A DNA stretch of 64,000 bases from Dolomedes plantarius (lineage: Eukaryota > Arthropoda > Arachnida > Araneae > Dolomedidae), in assembly GCA_907164885.2 (NCBI GenBank), contig OU015499.1, forward strand, positions 163,455,629-163,519,628, written 5' to 3'. The position numbers and the translations under genes were made by a program. Position 1 is the first letter of the stretch, and each line of letters starts with the position of its first letter. Positions 53,924 to 64,000 of the stretch are shown in pieces. Under the pieces are notes generated by a model. The model was not told where the DNA came from. It made no database searches and saw only the letters and a program-made list of their open reading frames with translations.

Positions 53924-54384
53924 CAGCAGCGTACGCAGAAATTTTCAAAGGGGGGTGGGTGGGTTATAGTCCAGTCAAATTAGGTTTTTATTTCGCATTA
54001 AATGAAGGGGTTGGTCCCCTGAACAACGCCTAGTAAAGTCCCCTCGATTTCAGACTCCCGGGGGGGTGTCCAAAGGTCACTTTTTTCAGTTTTCGGCGTT
54101 TATCTCAAAAACGGTGCGTCACACAGAAAATTGTCAAATCTAAAAATTAAAGCTTATAAAATTCCCTTGTGTGTACCCAAATGTTATAAAAGTTGTTCAG
54201 ATAATCAAAAAATGGTTATCAAAAGTAGGTTCAAACAACAGTTACTTATATTAAATATATTATATACAATTTATTTCATCAATTGCTTTCCTATATATTA
54301 AAAGCCGTCAATCTGATACTTCGAAAAAAGTTTCAATCAAGTCAAAGTCTTCACTATCATTTTAGCTTCTGTAGAATGTCCTAA

Positions 54385-54470
54385 TTTTCCCGAACTGATT
54401 TCCCACAAAGGTGGCATCCCACTATAATGCCACGATCAAAGTCAGTAAGCTCCTTTGACTTACTCATCGT
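54385..54470 (-). pseudogene. Tc1-type transposase N-terminal fragment
   Basis: The minus strand reads MSKSKELTDFDRGIIVGCHL followed by CGKSVREN and a stop. This is the typical start and first helix-turn-helix of Tc1-like transposases. Only about 30 codons remain. It sits inside the long-inverted-repeat element, so it was inserted or captured there. Confidence 0.6.
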
Positions 54471-54479
54471 CTCACAAAC

Positions 54480-55590
54480 GCATAAATATGACTGTGAACT
54501 GTTCTTCACATTGATCAACAGATTACATTTTGGGAAAGCATCATACAGTGCTGACTTTTTGATTTTTCTCATTATCCCCTAGGCGAATAGAGACATCGGG
54601 TATGGGGCTAACTCGTACGTTAGAAACACCTCTACATCCCCTTCTTTCTTCTTGGTGATCAGAGTTCTTTGAAATATCATCAGCGGCTCTACCACCACTA
54701 CCTCATCATTAACTTTGATCATATTGCTCATCGCATCTAAAGGAACGACTTAGTCCTTCTTGGGTTGTTTCACTTCTGAGAAATTCATTCCAACAAAAGT
54801 CCTCATTGTGCGGGTTCCAATTTCGAATGCCTGGTGGCAGTTGACGTTACTTGTTCCAGTTACTCCCGTTGAAAGTGACATCAAACAATTACGTTCAGCA
54901 AAAGGCGGGTGATCAGCCAACCATTGAGCAAGCTTCCTTCTGTCTAGATCATCTCTAGTTATGCGTGATGCTCGAAACTCAACATGTTGTTCTCCTCTTG
55001 CAGTATGGACGCCACAAAACATCTCAAGTGAACTACATATTGCTGTAGTTGTGCACTCTCCCCCAACTCATTTCGCCAACACCGAATCACTAAAGCCTCG
55101 CCCACGTGTTACTTCTCCTTTACTCTTCATGTCACACTTGAGTTGCCATGTCAGACCACACACCAGCCATTGGTGTTCCAGTTCTGTTGACAGTGAAGTA
55201 TCCACGATCTATAAAATCCTGTTTAAGTTGAAGGTGGCGAGTTGTTAGTCCCAGCATTTGTTGTACATATAGGTGAGTACACTTTGCATAATGAAAATGC
55301 CCGCTGGCATGGAAGTAAGGTATCATCATTTGGGCGCATGTCATATGATCTTTCCAGTTGCGCGGTGCTGCAATGAATTTTTTCATCAACACCACCATTT
55401 CAAAGTACTGGACCCACAAAGCTGCTGTTGGCCTACCACCTTTGAGACGTGACAATTCGTTGCTCAATTTCCACTGAATGCTGGCAAGAGAGGTATTTGT
55501 GGAAATGTGTTGTGAAGTAATTTCTACTGAGGTCTGAAGTAACTGAACTACTTCCTCTTTTCCATATGGTGTGATATCTAAATTTTTCAA
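54480..55590 (-). pseudogene. Unnamed transposon-associated protein (SHPPF/GVWSDM-type), broken
   Basis: A frame at 55132-55590 reads LKGGRPTAALWVQYFEMVVL, MIPYFHASGHFHYAKCTHLY and MAGVWSDMATQV. A second (54750-55022) reads EQHVEFRASRITRDDLDRRK, LADHPPFAERNCLMSLSTGV and VNCHQAFEIGTRTMR. A third part near 54560-54700 reads FLTYELAPYPMSLF. I recognise these as conserved words of a protein family repeatedly seen in animal genomes near mobile elements, with no established function known to me. Two or more stops separate the pieces. Confidence 0.6.
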
Positions 55591-58017
55591 AATGATCTGA
55601 GCTAAAATGACACTTCTATACCTTTTGGTTTGTTTTCTTACTTCCTCCTTTGTACTACAAGTGTTCTTCTGTATATTATGAGATATACATTATACGTACA
55701 GGTATACATAATTTATTATTTATATGGGTTATGGAAACTATGCTTATCTAATTAAACAGCATACAAAGTGGTGAAGAGAGTTGCAGACCTTGGAAACGAA
55801 ACTTGAGTGACGAGCATTTTACTAGCAAAATGTTGAAAAGTACCCCTAAACTTCAAAACGCTCTAACTATTTACCTGGTGAAGATAAATTAGCATAACTC
55901 TATACATTTTTGAAGGAAATCTTTCGCTCTACAACTTTTCCTATCACGAGTTTTCTGAGAAATGGAAGGGGAAAGAGTTAGAAGAGGAAGTTTGACGAGA
56001 TACCTGAACCACTACCACTTTTTTTGAAAAGTTTTCATATTCAACGGCTCATATCTTGAAAACGGTAACACTTAGGTACAAATATGGATATACCATTTAG
56101 AAGGGAATTTTATAAGCTTTAATTTTTGAATTTGACAATTTTCTGTGCGACGCACCGGTTTCGAGATAAACGCCAAAAACTGAAAAAAGGGACCTTTGGA
56201 CCCTCACCCCGCCGCGCCTGAAATCGAGGGGACTTTATTAGGCGTTGCTCAGGGTACCAACCCCTACACATTCCTGTAAAAATCTCAACCCCTTCATTTA
56301 ATGCATGATTCACCGCCATTTTGAGCTAATTTGACTGGACTGTTACTATGAAAGAGTAGTTTTGAGCAATCAGTGCAAAGCGTAAACCTAATTAAATAAT
56401 ATATGTAATCAGAACCAATGGGGGGTTATAACCCCCATCAACCCCCCTCCCCCTTGCGTACGCCACTGGCTCACCAGTTACTTATGCCAATGGTAGCAGA
56501 TAACAGTGATTAATCTCAGGTAACTGAATTTCGTTATTTGTTAGTTCATTGGCAACGGTATCTCGAAATCATCGAAATCGTGTGGTTAATGTTGTTTAGT
56601 CCATTCAACTCTCCATAATTCTAAGAATTAAATGTAAAAAGTTGTGCCCTTCACGGCAAACTTTGCAGCTTTTCGGATGGATCACAGACTACAATAACAC
56701 TCCAGATGATGCTGGAAAAATAAACAGCTCTTCATGTAAGTTTAATTTACAGGTATTTTTTTTTGTATTGTATGACAGAACTGTTTTGTTGAGCTGTTGA
56801 AAATGATGTAGGGTGAAGTGTGGTGCGTGAGAACGAGGGCTTAAAACCATAAAAAGTATAATTTAAAAAAAATCAAGTGTACTTTGTAGGAAAATTCTTG
56901 CTATACTGTTATGTTTAGTCTTTATTTTCAGAAAAAATGGAAAATTTTTATCCCTACCAAACCTTTGCATTTTAACTAAGGTACCCAAGTTCGAGAACTG
57001 GCAAAAGAAAAAATCATAACTGATTAACCACATCACATAGAGTTATTTTAAAAGTACCCACTTAGTCATTAAGAAATAAAGAATAGAGATAAAATATATA
57101 AAGGTCATTTTTTTTTTTGCAAAATTACTACAGTACTGCAGGGTTTTCACTTGCCTAATAAAAATTTTGTGTTGGTGCAAGTGAGAACATGAAGATTCGG
57201 GTAAGTGAGAACAGTGAAATTTTCTAAAAAAAGAAACAAAAATGAAAGAAAATCATATAGTTTTATGTAGCCTATTCTCGGTGATTACTGGATTGTACTA
57301 GAAGATGACTTTTTAGTGTTCCTGGAAGATCTGATGCCTGGAAGGTACAGTGAACTAATTTTTTCTGTGACTTTTTGGTCCTTCAACATTCAGTAGGGCC
57401 TAGGCAAAGGAAAAAAAAAAAACTTCAAGTAGTATAGAACATGTAAATAAACATCAAATTTAAGTAGTAAGCTAGTGGAAAAGATTTTGTTTTGAACTTT
57501 TAATAGAAGTTTTCATTTGTTACAATGTTCAGTTATCTAAAGAAAAAAAAAAAAATAAGTAGGATAGAAGATGTAAATAAATAGTAAATGGAATTAATAG
57601 GCTAGAGAAAAAGAATTTTTTGTTTTGAACTTTTAACATAAATTTGTTACTCTAAAACAAATATACGGGTCATTCTCCTAAAAGTGTACATTTTATATCT
57701 TTTTTACGATACATCATTATGGTTATATTTGCCTTAAATATTTTTCATTGATATTTACTATAATAATGGGATAATTAAAGCTAATAAATTTTTGTACATT
57801 ATTATAAATAAATTTAGTGATTTTTTTGGATCATAATATATCAAACCTCACCTCCGTGACATGTCCTTACCCCTATGTTGTGATACATTTGCCTCTTTTA
57901 TTCATTTTATATTCAAAAATATTTCTTTTTACTTAATAATTCCGAATTTTAGATAGTAAAAGTTAGTTATTCCAAATATTTTTTATTAATATTTTAAGAT
58001 TAACAATTATTATATTA

Positions 58018-58263
58018 GTGAAAAGTTTTGTCTCAAGAACTTTTTTCACCTCTGTGAGTATTCAAGAATGCTGTTATAAACTGGCACTAGATAGCAGTGA
58101 TGTCTTCAGCAAATGCTATTCTGACAACACACAATTAGCCATTTGTTTTGGTGAGCAGATCGACTTGCAACAAGATTGTTCTCATGAGTTTTATTTGATG
58201 TCCATTGAAATCCGTAAACGGTTACACATAAATCTAACCTCTGTGAACCTTTATTACAGGTAA
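58018..58263 (+). other. Unassigned 81-codon open frame in the 57.7 kb element
   Basis: The frame has a plausible exon end, CAG|GTAAGA at 58257-58265, which is a consensus splice donor. The sequence (for example FSKCYSDNTQLAICFGEQID) matches no family I recognise. Phase does not fit a simple splice to the 58776-59252 frame at the most obvious acceptor. It may be chance. Confidence 0.25.
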
Positions 58264-58775
58264 GAATATGTTCAAGTAATAATTTTAATATTATCACAAG
58301 TTATAGAGAACATTTGTGTAGTTATAGACAACATTTATTAATAGCAATTGTTCAGTTTTATGATTCCACATATTTAGAAGAAAATTTTGTGTTAAATATA
58401 ATGTTTCTCACCTCCGTGAATCTCACTTCCGTGAATGATTTCTGGGATCATTTATCATGGAGGTGATAACTAAATTCAGTTACATTATTCATCAGCCTTC
58501 AGTTAAATTAATCATGATTTTATAGTGGAAGAAGTTTGGTTCTTTATAAAAAACTAAGTGCAGTGATCATTTATTGATGATATGTAAGCTATATATTGAA
58601 TTATAAAAAATAGATTATACAATTAAAAATTTTACATTCATAGAAATTTACTGAATGATAATATTATAGTAATTTTGGCATAAACATACAAGCCAATTTA
58701 CTAAAAGTTTAAAAATTTCAGTTTTAGTCAATAACTGAAAAATATTTTAAAGATTTTTTTCTTATTGGTACATTT

Positions 58776-59252
58776 TTGACATCAAAGTTACAGTATGTTA
58801 AGTCATTAAATTGGCACTACTCTGAAAGTGGTCATGGAAAGGGTGCTCCAGATGGTGTAGATGTTTGTCTGAAAAGAACGGTAGACTATCTTGTAGCACA
58901 AGGAGAAAATTTAAACACCTTTATCAAACTAATATCAGCCCTTAAAACAAATATAAAAAAATTGCAAATTTTTTCAATCCCATCAAAAGATATTGATGAT
59001 ATAGATAAATTATTGCCAGAAGAACTTGCACAATTTAAAGGGACAGTAGAAATTCGACAGATAACATTGTCAAGAAAAGATCCTATGAACATTCATGCCC
59101 GAAAATTAAGTTGCTTAACTTGTGGGTCTGATGAATTTTGTAAACATTTTGAGATTGGAATTATTCAGTTACAGCCTACAAATAAACGTACCACAAAGAA
59201 GCCGCATACTGATGACAAACAAGCGTCTCATCGAACATTGACTGATCATTAA
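58776..59252 (+). pseudogene. Transposon-associated protein with SGHGKGAPDGV motif
   Basis: The frame reads LNWHYSESGHGKGAPDGVDV, LKRTVDYLVAQGENLNTFIK, LPEELAQFKGTVEIRQITLS and RKLSCLTCGSDEFCKHFEIG. The motif H-G-K-G-x-x-D-G-x-x-x-x-x-K-R-T and the later C-x2-C pair are words I have seen in a family of animal mobile-element-like proteins, but I cannot name its enzyme class. It begins without an ATG, so an N-terminal part is missing. A related C-terminal piece follows at 59310-59505 in another frame. Confidence 0.5.
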
Positions 59253-59309
59253 AGACAAAGAGCGAAAATTAACGAGCATGACTATGTTGTTGTAAAGTAT
59301 GTTGTAAAA

Positions 59310-59505
59310 AATTTGTAAAATTTTACATAGGTACAATTTTTTCGCAAGATGCCGGAAATGGATATAACATTAAGTTTATGAAAAAGTGTGGAGATGGAAA
59401 ATTTAAATTTCCTGATGTAGCTGATACTGGGGTAGTAAATGCCAAAGATATTGTTAAGGTACTTCCCCCAACCTGCAATCAACAAAAGACAACAATATGT
59501 ATTTA
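59310..59505 (+). pseudogene. C-terminal barrel-like piece of the same protein
   Basis: The plus strand reads KFYIGTIFSQDAGNGYNIKF, MKKCGDGKFKFPDVADTG and AKDIVKVLP. This is a small domain that, as I recall it, commonly ends the HGKG-type proteins (an FIG-x-I ... FxFPxxxD ... DIVxxLP pattern). It is separated from the 58776-59252 frame by stops and a frame change. Confidence 0.45.
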
Positions 59506-60396
59506 GAAATTTAGAAGAATTCAGTATCTGTTAATTTCAATTGATTATTTCAATGTCAGTTTTAAAATAAATAATTATGTCCATTATTAACTAATGCCCT
59601 ATTTAAACTTTTTATTTCTAATTCAGAAATTTTAGTTGTATTATGTGTAATAAAATTAAATATCACTATATACATACTGTTTTTTTAATTGAAGTAATAT
59701 TTTTTGTGAAACTTATCACCTCTGTGAATTCCATCTCACTTCCGTTAACCTAAAATATTAAAATTCTTAATTATATTTATATTATAACTATTTTTTAGAA
59801 TAGCCATAAATGATTCTAAACTACTATATGCAAGTAGAATGTCATCATATACATAAATTAAGAAAAAAAAATTTATTTTTGTCATTTTTACAACTGGAAA
59901 ATGTACAGTTCTGAGAGAATGTACCAGTACTGGTACACGTACCCAAGGCTGGGAATCACTGATGTAGAGCATAAGAAGAAGTATGTTTGTAAATTTCTAT
60001 ACAATTACAACTTGTTAAAAACTTATTTTGATTCAAAGTGGAACTATATGATTTTGCGTTCTGACTTACCCAACTTCACCCTACATGATTTCTACGTTTT
60101 ATGTTATTTTTTTATGTGAGTGAAGCTATATTCTAATACAATTCGTTTAACTATTAAACTGTTAAGAACTGTATGTTCAGGCATGGTTTGTTGTTTTCAG
60201 CAAATAAGTAGATTAATACTTTTTGGTCGATTTTGGAATGCTATTAAAATATACACTCCATGATTTCAAGAAATAGCTAAAAATTGCCAATCTGATAATT
60301 TTGTTTACAATTTTTAGCCTAAATTCATAAGCATATTATACAAGTCAGACATAATGCTTTTAGCAACTTTGCGGGTTATGACTTATGCAGATGGTT

Positions 60397-60480
60397 TTGA
60401 ACTGTTAATATCATGATAAACTGTTAATATCGTGATATTAACAGTTCACATGATATTTGAACTGTTAATATCATGATAAA
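60397..60480. repeat. Palindromic, template-switch-like insertion in D2
   Basis: TTGAACTGTTAATATCATGA... occurs at 60397 and again at 60457 (24 bases, identical). Between them is CTGTTAATATC-GT-GATATTAACAG (60421-60444), a palindrome of the same word. D1 at 19950 has only one short version (ATTTTAAACTTTTAATAATC), so the extra 60 bp arose in D2. Confidence 0.88.
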
Positions 60481-61281
60481 AGATATATTATATGGGGAAG
60501 AGTTCCATATCCTGTGCTGTTTGGATAAACTCCACAAAGTGGAGTTCTCTAATGAGAAATTTAAGAAAATACCATTTCACACTGTTTTAAAACTTTTTAC
60601 CTGACAATTAACACTTTGTAGGAAATGTCAACAATAAGTAGCTAATAAAGAACCGTAGAATATTTTAGGAAAGAAATATTGAATATAGTATTTATCAGGA
60701 ATAAATAATTTAAACAGTCTAAAAAAAGTGTCTAAAATGTATCAAGGTTGTAGAAACTAACACATGTAGATGAATGAAAAAAAAATGACAGTAGTATTAC
60801 TAGTGATTTTTTAGAACCTAAATTTAAATGTAAAATTTTTACAAAGTATAAAAATCAATTTTTAAAACTAAGAACAAAATTAAAATATTTTAGGAAAGGG
60901 TACAAAATTAACTAAAAACGAAAGCTTATTCAATTTAAGAAACTCATTTATGTACATTAAATTTTTTGAAATTAGAATAAAATCCATATACAATGTTAAT
61001 TTCATGTGAAACTTATAGATAGAACTAGTTAAATAATTAAATTTTTCATGTAAATGATGAACTGGCACTAAACTTTGGGAGTTTTTACAGCTTGGTACCA
61101 TGAGCAGCAGTCTGCAGATTAGCTATTGTTTTTTTATATCATTTTTCTATCAGAGAACTTCTCATTTACAATTATATTTGAAATAATTTTTTTTTAAAGT
61201 TATATTTGTTTCTGTTTTTATTCAGTGTTAAAATTTTTCTTGTCAAGATTTAGTAAAAAACTTTCATTTCAACAAACATAA

Positions 61282-62732
61282 GTGCCGTTTACATGTGCCA
61301 AAAACCCGGGTCAAAGCAGGGTCGTTTCTTGCTTTTTCCCTACGATAGGGAAAAATGCAGGGTGGATTTTCGACCCTGCTTTGAACTAGGATAAAACCCG
61401 CTAATTTCCCATGATGCATTTCGAAGCAGGAAGCTAGTAATAAACAAACATGGCGGATTTGAACGTGTGCGAATCTATGAAAATGCAGCCCAATAATCGA
61501 TGGAGGGATCTGGAACCCCTTAGCAATCGCATAATTTTCAAGAAAACAGTAGAAAAGTGCCTATTTTTTTCCGGAGGATTTCATTTATTTCTTGATCTGA
61601 CACATCTAGTTTTTAAAAAAACCCATCTCCAATTACATTATAAATAGACTGGTACTGACATCTGGTATGTAATATAAGAAATAAAATTTCATTTCAATAA
61701 CATTTTCATTTAAAGTATTATGGTAAAATTAATAAATTTAATAAGTTTAATCAATAATTAAATGTAACATTAAAATTCATAAATTAATTATTTTTAATCT
61801 AGCGATGAAGCCACAGATTGTACGATTATATCGAATATCCGCATCAATCTTCTAGTTCTTATATTCCTTTTTTCCAATCTATTTTCTAAATTTATTTTTA
61901 AAAACAACAGAAAAAATCATAAACGTTCCATGATTATCAACAGTGACTGACATGTGCTGCATTTAAATAATAAATAGACACAGACGTAATTGTGTTTTAG
62001 AAGAGGAGTACCTTCGTCGTGTCGACTTTATCTCCTGCAAGCAAGATATATATAATCAAGGTAGGAGTGCTCAGTAGTTAAAATTTTAAGTAATGAATTA
62101 AAATATTAAGGTAAGAATAACGCGGGTAAAAGGAAAAACAAATTTAACAGTACAGTTAAATTAAAACAAAAAATTTAATTTTAAGTGAAAAAATATAGAG
62201 TTACAAGTTAAGAAAATTTAGAAGAAAAATTAGATAAGACTAAAGATCCACGGAAAACAAAAAAGTAATAATGTTAAGAGGCCCAGAAAAGCAGATATCA
62301 TAAGAATACAAAAAATATTTTTGTAAGTTTTTCAGTTTTTTTGGATTTTTAAAGTTTTATGATTTTTTTTTTGTTATTTTTAAAATTTAAGAATACAAGG
62401 TCAAAAGAACAGCAGTTGAAAAAATAAAAGGCCCTCGCCAGGACCATACACTTTGTAATGAGAAAAATGCGGAGTTCGAAGGTGGAAAGCTAAAAATAGC
62501 AATAGAGTGAATTTGGAAAAGTACGACACCGGCTGGGGTCGAACCCACAACATGATTTACATGGAATGATGGTGTATGAGGATCACTTCCGCCGAATCAT
62601 GTGATGGCCTTTACTTCTGGTAAGACGGGTAAAAGCAGGACGAAAATGTTGCCCGTGTAAATGGACTTCAAAGAATTTCCCTGTTAGCGGGTAAATCCCA
62701 GGTATTATTGTTGTCCATGTAAACGCAGCTAC
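61282..62732. mobile_element. PIF/Harbinger-type element with TAA target duplication
   Basis: The ends GTGCCGTTTACATG (61282) and, reversed from 62732, GTAGCTGCGTTTACATG share CGTTTACATG. TAA flanks both sides (61279-61281, 62733-62735). D1 at 20960-20980 is uninterrupted (AACATAAAGGCAGTAGC). Subterminal words such as GGGTCAAAGCAGGG and CCCTGCTTTGAAC add inverted structure. A short frame from ATG 61450 (MADLNVCESMKMQPNNRWRD) might be a decayed second protein. No transposase was seen. It also hosts the 62 kb SINE-like repeat. Confidence 0.82.
62090..62560 (-). repeat. AT-rich interspersed repeat, SINE-like, copy 2
   Basis: Similar to 14030-14420 (AAAAGGCCCTCGCCAGGACC, CATACA, GGAAAGCTAAAAATA). 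On the minus strand, GTGGGTTCGACCCC near 62550 is a good pol III B box, suggesting a tRNA-related head. The A box was not resolved. Confidence 0.5.
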
Positions 62733-64000
62733 TAAGGCAATAGCATTAAATGCAATACTCCTAAACATTCATCATTTTAGGTGCATCATTCATTATAATA
62801 TGCTTGTTTAAAGTTTTAAATGAATGTATTTCAAAGAGGATGATTAAAAGTGGTATGTGTTCTTTAAAATTGAAATTCTTTTTAAAGAAAAATTAAATTA
62901 ATTAAAACATCAAAACTCTACACGTTAGTATATTGTATATAAAAATGTTTAATTTTCTCTGCAACATGTATTCTAAAGATTTTGCTAGAAACATTTCAAG
63001 ATTTACAAAATCTGTATTAACTCTTATTTCTAACTGCTTTGATATGATATTTAAAAGATTTTTTAGTCTAAAAATTGTACTTGGGTCAGTTTAGAACTAG
63101 ATTTAAATTATTTGCTCTCTTACCTGCATATTCTTTATTCTGAATAGATATTTTGTATTAGCAAAATTTATAACTACATTCTTGCCCTTCATGTCTGGGA
63201 TAATTTTTATATTTTTACAGTTTCGGCTCTTAAGATCAGTATTAGCCAAATTGATATTTGTTTTGTTAGTATATATATTTCCTACCACCCGCCCCCTCTC
63301 CTAGGGGTAAAAAATATTCATTGAATAGAAAGTAACTGCAGTTAAAGTGTGAAAAGTACAGTTTTGAAAATTTTGGTGCTCCATTTTCCGCAGTGCTTCA
63401 GAAATGGGTAATAGTATAATTAAGCTGCGATGGAATGTGCATGAAAGAAATTATTTTTCTTTATGGACAAAGGTTAAAACATCCATTTTGAGGATCATAT
63501 TAAACCATTTATGTAAAAGGTAACTGTTCCAAAAACGAAAATTTAAGGTGGTAAGTTTTCATTTTGCATGAGAGAAATATGCATGGACATTCTGTACAAG
63601 TTCGTATATCAAAACTGTTTGAAAAAAAATTCCTAATAGAAGTCAGTTGTTTGCCAGTTTTATTCTTTCCTATGCAGTCATATACATAACTTTGTATTTC
63701 ATATTGATCTTTCTTACTCACTTCCTGTTTTCTTGATAGTTAGTTTACATTTAACTTTGTTTTAATCATAATTTATAGAAACCTCGTAAAAAATATTTGA
63801 AGATTTTATGTGAATTTTACATTTTAATATTTAAAAATTTGGAAATTGCTACACTAACTTAATATATTAGAGTAACAGAGTAAAATAGTTAATTACTTTG
63901 CGCTGGAAAATTTGACATCGAGGTTCTTGTCATTCAGGTCTTTGATCAGAGCCAGCCTTAGTCCTTGTGTGGCCAAATTGCAGAAATTTTCATGGCATCC

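Larger units (their letters stand above)
53924..56468 (-). mobile_element. DNA transposon with long (about 250 bp) terminal inverted repeats
   Basis: The outermost 14 bases are CAGCAGCGTACGCA (53924) and, reversed from 56468, CAGTGGCGTACGCA. Similarity between the arms continues to about 54168 and 56104: shared ATTAAATGAAGGGGTTG-like, AAGTCCCCTCGATTTCAG, GTTTATCTCAAAAACGG-like and AAAATTGTCAAAT blocks. The left flank GCTCTCAG and right flank GCTCACCAG are similar but not an exact target duplication. The internal protein family is widespread in animals but I cannot name the superfamily. Confidence 0.75.
57848..59747. repeat. Dispersed TCAC-N4-GTGA motif array
   Basis: Exact: 57848-57859, 58046-58057, 58408-58419, 58423-58434, 59716-59727. 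One base off: 58235-58246 (TAACCTCTGTGA), 58455-58466 (TCATGGAGGTGA, opposite orientation), 59736-59747 (TCACTTCCGTTA). The spacer is always CTCC, CTCT, TTCC or the complement of CTCC, so the copies share more than the palindrome. Three or four occur as close pairs. Confidence 0.85.
57667..59925 (+). mobile_element. Unclassified DNA transposon with dispersed TCAC-N4-GTGA palindromes
   Basis: Inverted ends GGGTCATTCTCCTAAAAGTG (57667-57694) and, reversed from 59925, GGTACATTCTCTCAGAACTG both continue TACATTTT; 22 of 28 positions match. D1 lacks the segment. Inside are eight exact or near TCAC-N4-GTGA motifs and a plus-strand protein remnant. A perfect 16 bp palindrome GTACCAGTACTGGTAC overlaps the right edge (59921-59936). 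No target duplication could be fixed. Confidence 0.7.
56469..64000 (+). repeat. Segmental repeat D2, extends beyond the window
   Basis: Colinear with D1 (18303-22250) from CAGTTACTTATGCCA (56475) to the window end, where both still match. It differs by a 2.26 kb element (57667-59925), a palindromic insertion near 60400, a loss of about 165 bp near 60750 and a Harbinger-type element (61282-62732). The ancestral sequence has no supported gene. Confidence 0.85.

Noticed and set aside
58018..58263. First exon spliced to the 58776-59252 frame
   Set aside because: The donor is good, but the reading phase does not match at the most obvious acceptor.

Overview
This is a eukaryotic, AT-rich, repeat-dominated window. 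I infer an arthropod, probably an arachnid or spider. The reasons are the mixture of transposon families (Ty3/Gypsy of the K02A2.6-like type, Ty1/Copia, Jockey/I-like LINEs, hAT, mariner, pogo, PIF/Harbinger-type, TTAA-type elements and Helitrons), tRNA-derived SINEs, and long C2H2 zinc-finger arrays. There are no bacterial-type genes, operons or CRISPR arrays. The only plausible host genes are two paralogous C2H2 zinc-finger genes, ZNF-A (CDS 9216-10706) and ZNF-B (CDS 37966-38856). Both lie on the + strand and share 5' and 3' flanks, so they come from duplication of one ancestral gene, and both open reading frames are damaged at the 3' end.

Layout. 1-5674: a minus-strand Ty3/Gypsy element (gag, protease, RT, RNase H, integrase, candidate LTR), interrupted by a DD41D mariner-type transposon and a SINE-like insertion. 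5675-11475: ZNF-A, with a 2.7 kb TTAA-flanked insertion upstream of its main exon. 12549-18299: a LINE fragment, a fold-back repeat and a hAT transposon that contains a perfect-looking 536 bp tandem triplication and a solo LTR. 18303-22250: segmental repeat D1. 22390-24480: a decayed hAT-like transposase. 24481-27240: featureless AT-rich DNA. 27241-29200: G/C homopolymer tracts and a TTAA element. 29280-37265: a plus-strand Copia element broken by at least four nested transposons. 37266-41015: ZNF-B with a TA-flanked transposon and a Helitron in its 3' region. 41260-47407: Helitrons, miniature inverted-repeat elements, a truncated Tc1/mariner-type transposase and segmental repeat D3. 47741-53923: a nearly full-length LINE hosting two Helitrons. 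53924-56468: a DNA transposon with long terminal inverted repeats. 56469-64000: segmental repeat D2, which hosts an unclassified transposon with dispersed TCAC-N4-GTGA palindromes and a PIF/Harbinger-type element.

How it fits together. The window reads as layered insertions. The paralogous pairs (ZNF-A/ZNF-B, D1/D2/D3) act as each other's empty sites, so many insertions can be defined to the base, including target-site duplications. Nearly all mobile-element coding regions are pseudogenes. The most unusual objects are the 57667-59925 element, the identical 536 bp triplication inside the hAT transposase, two template-switch-like palindromic insertions, and reciprocal clean insertions in the two zinc-finger paralogs. 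All family assignments come from reading motifs by eye; no database search was run.
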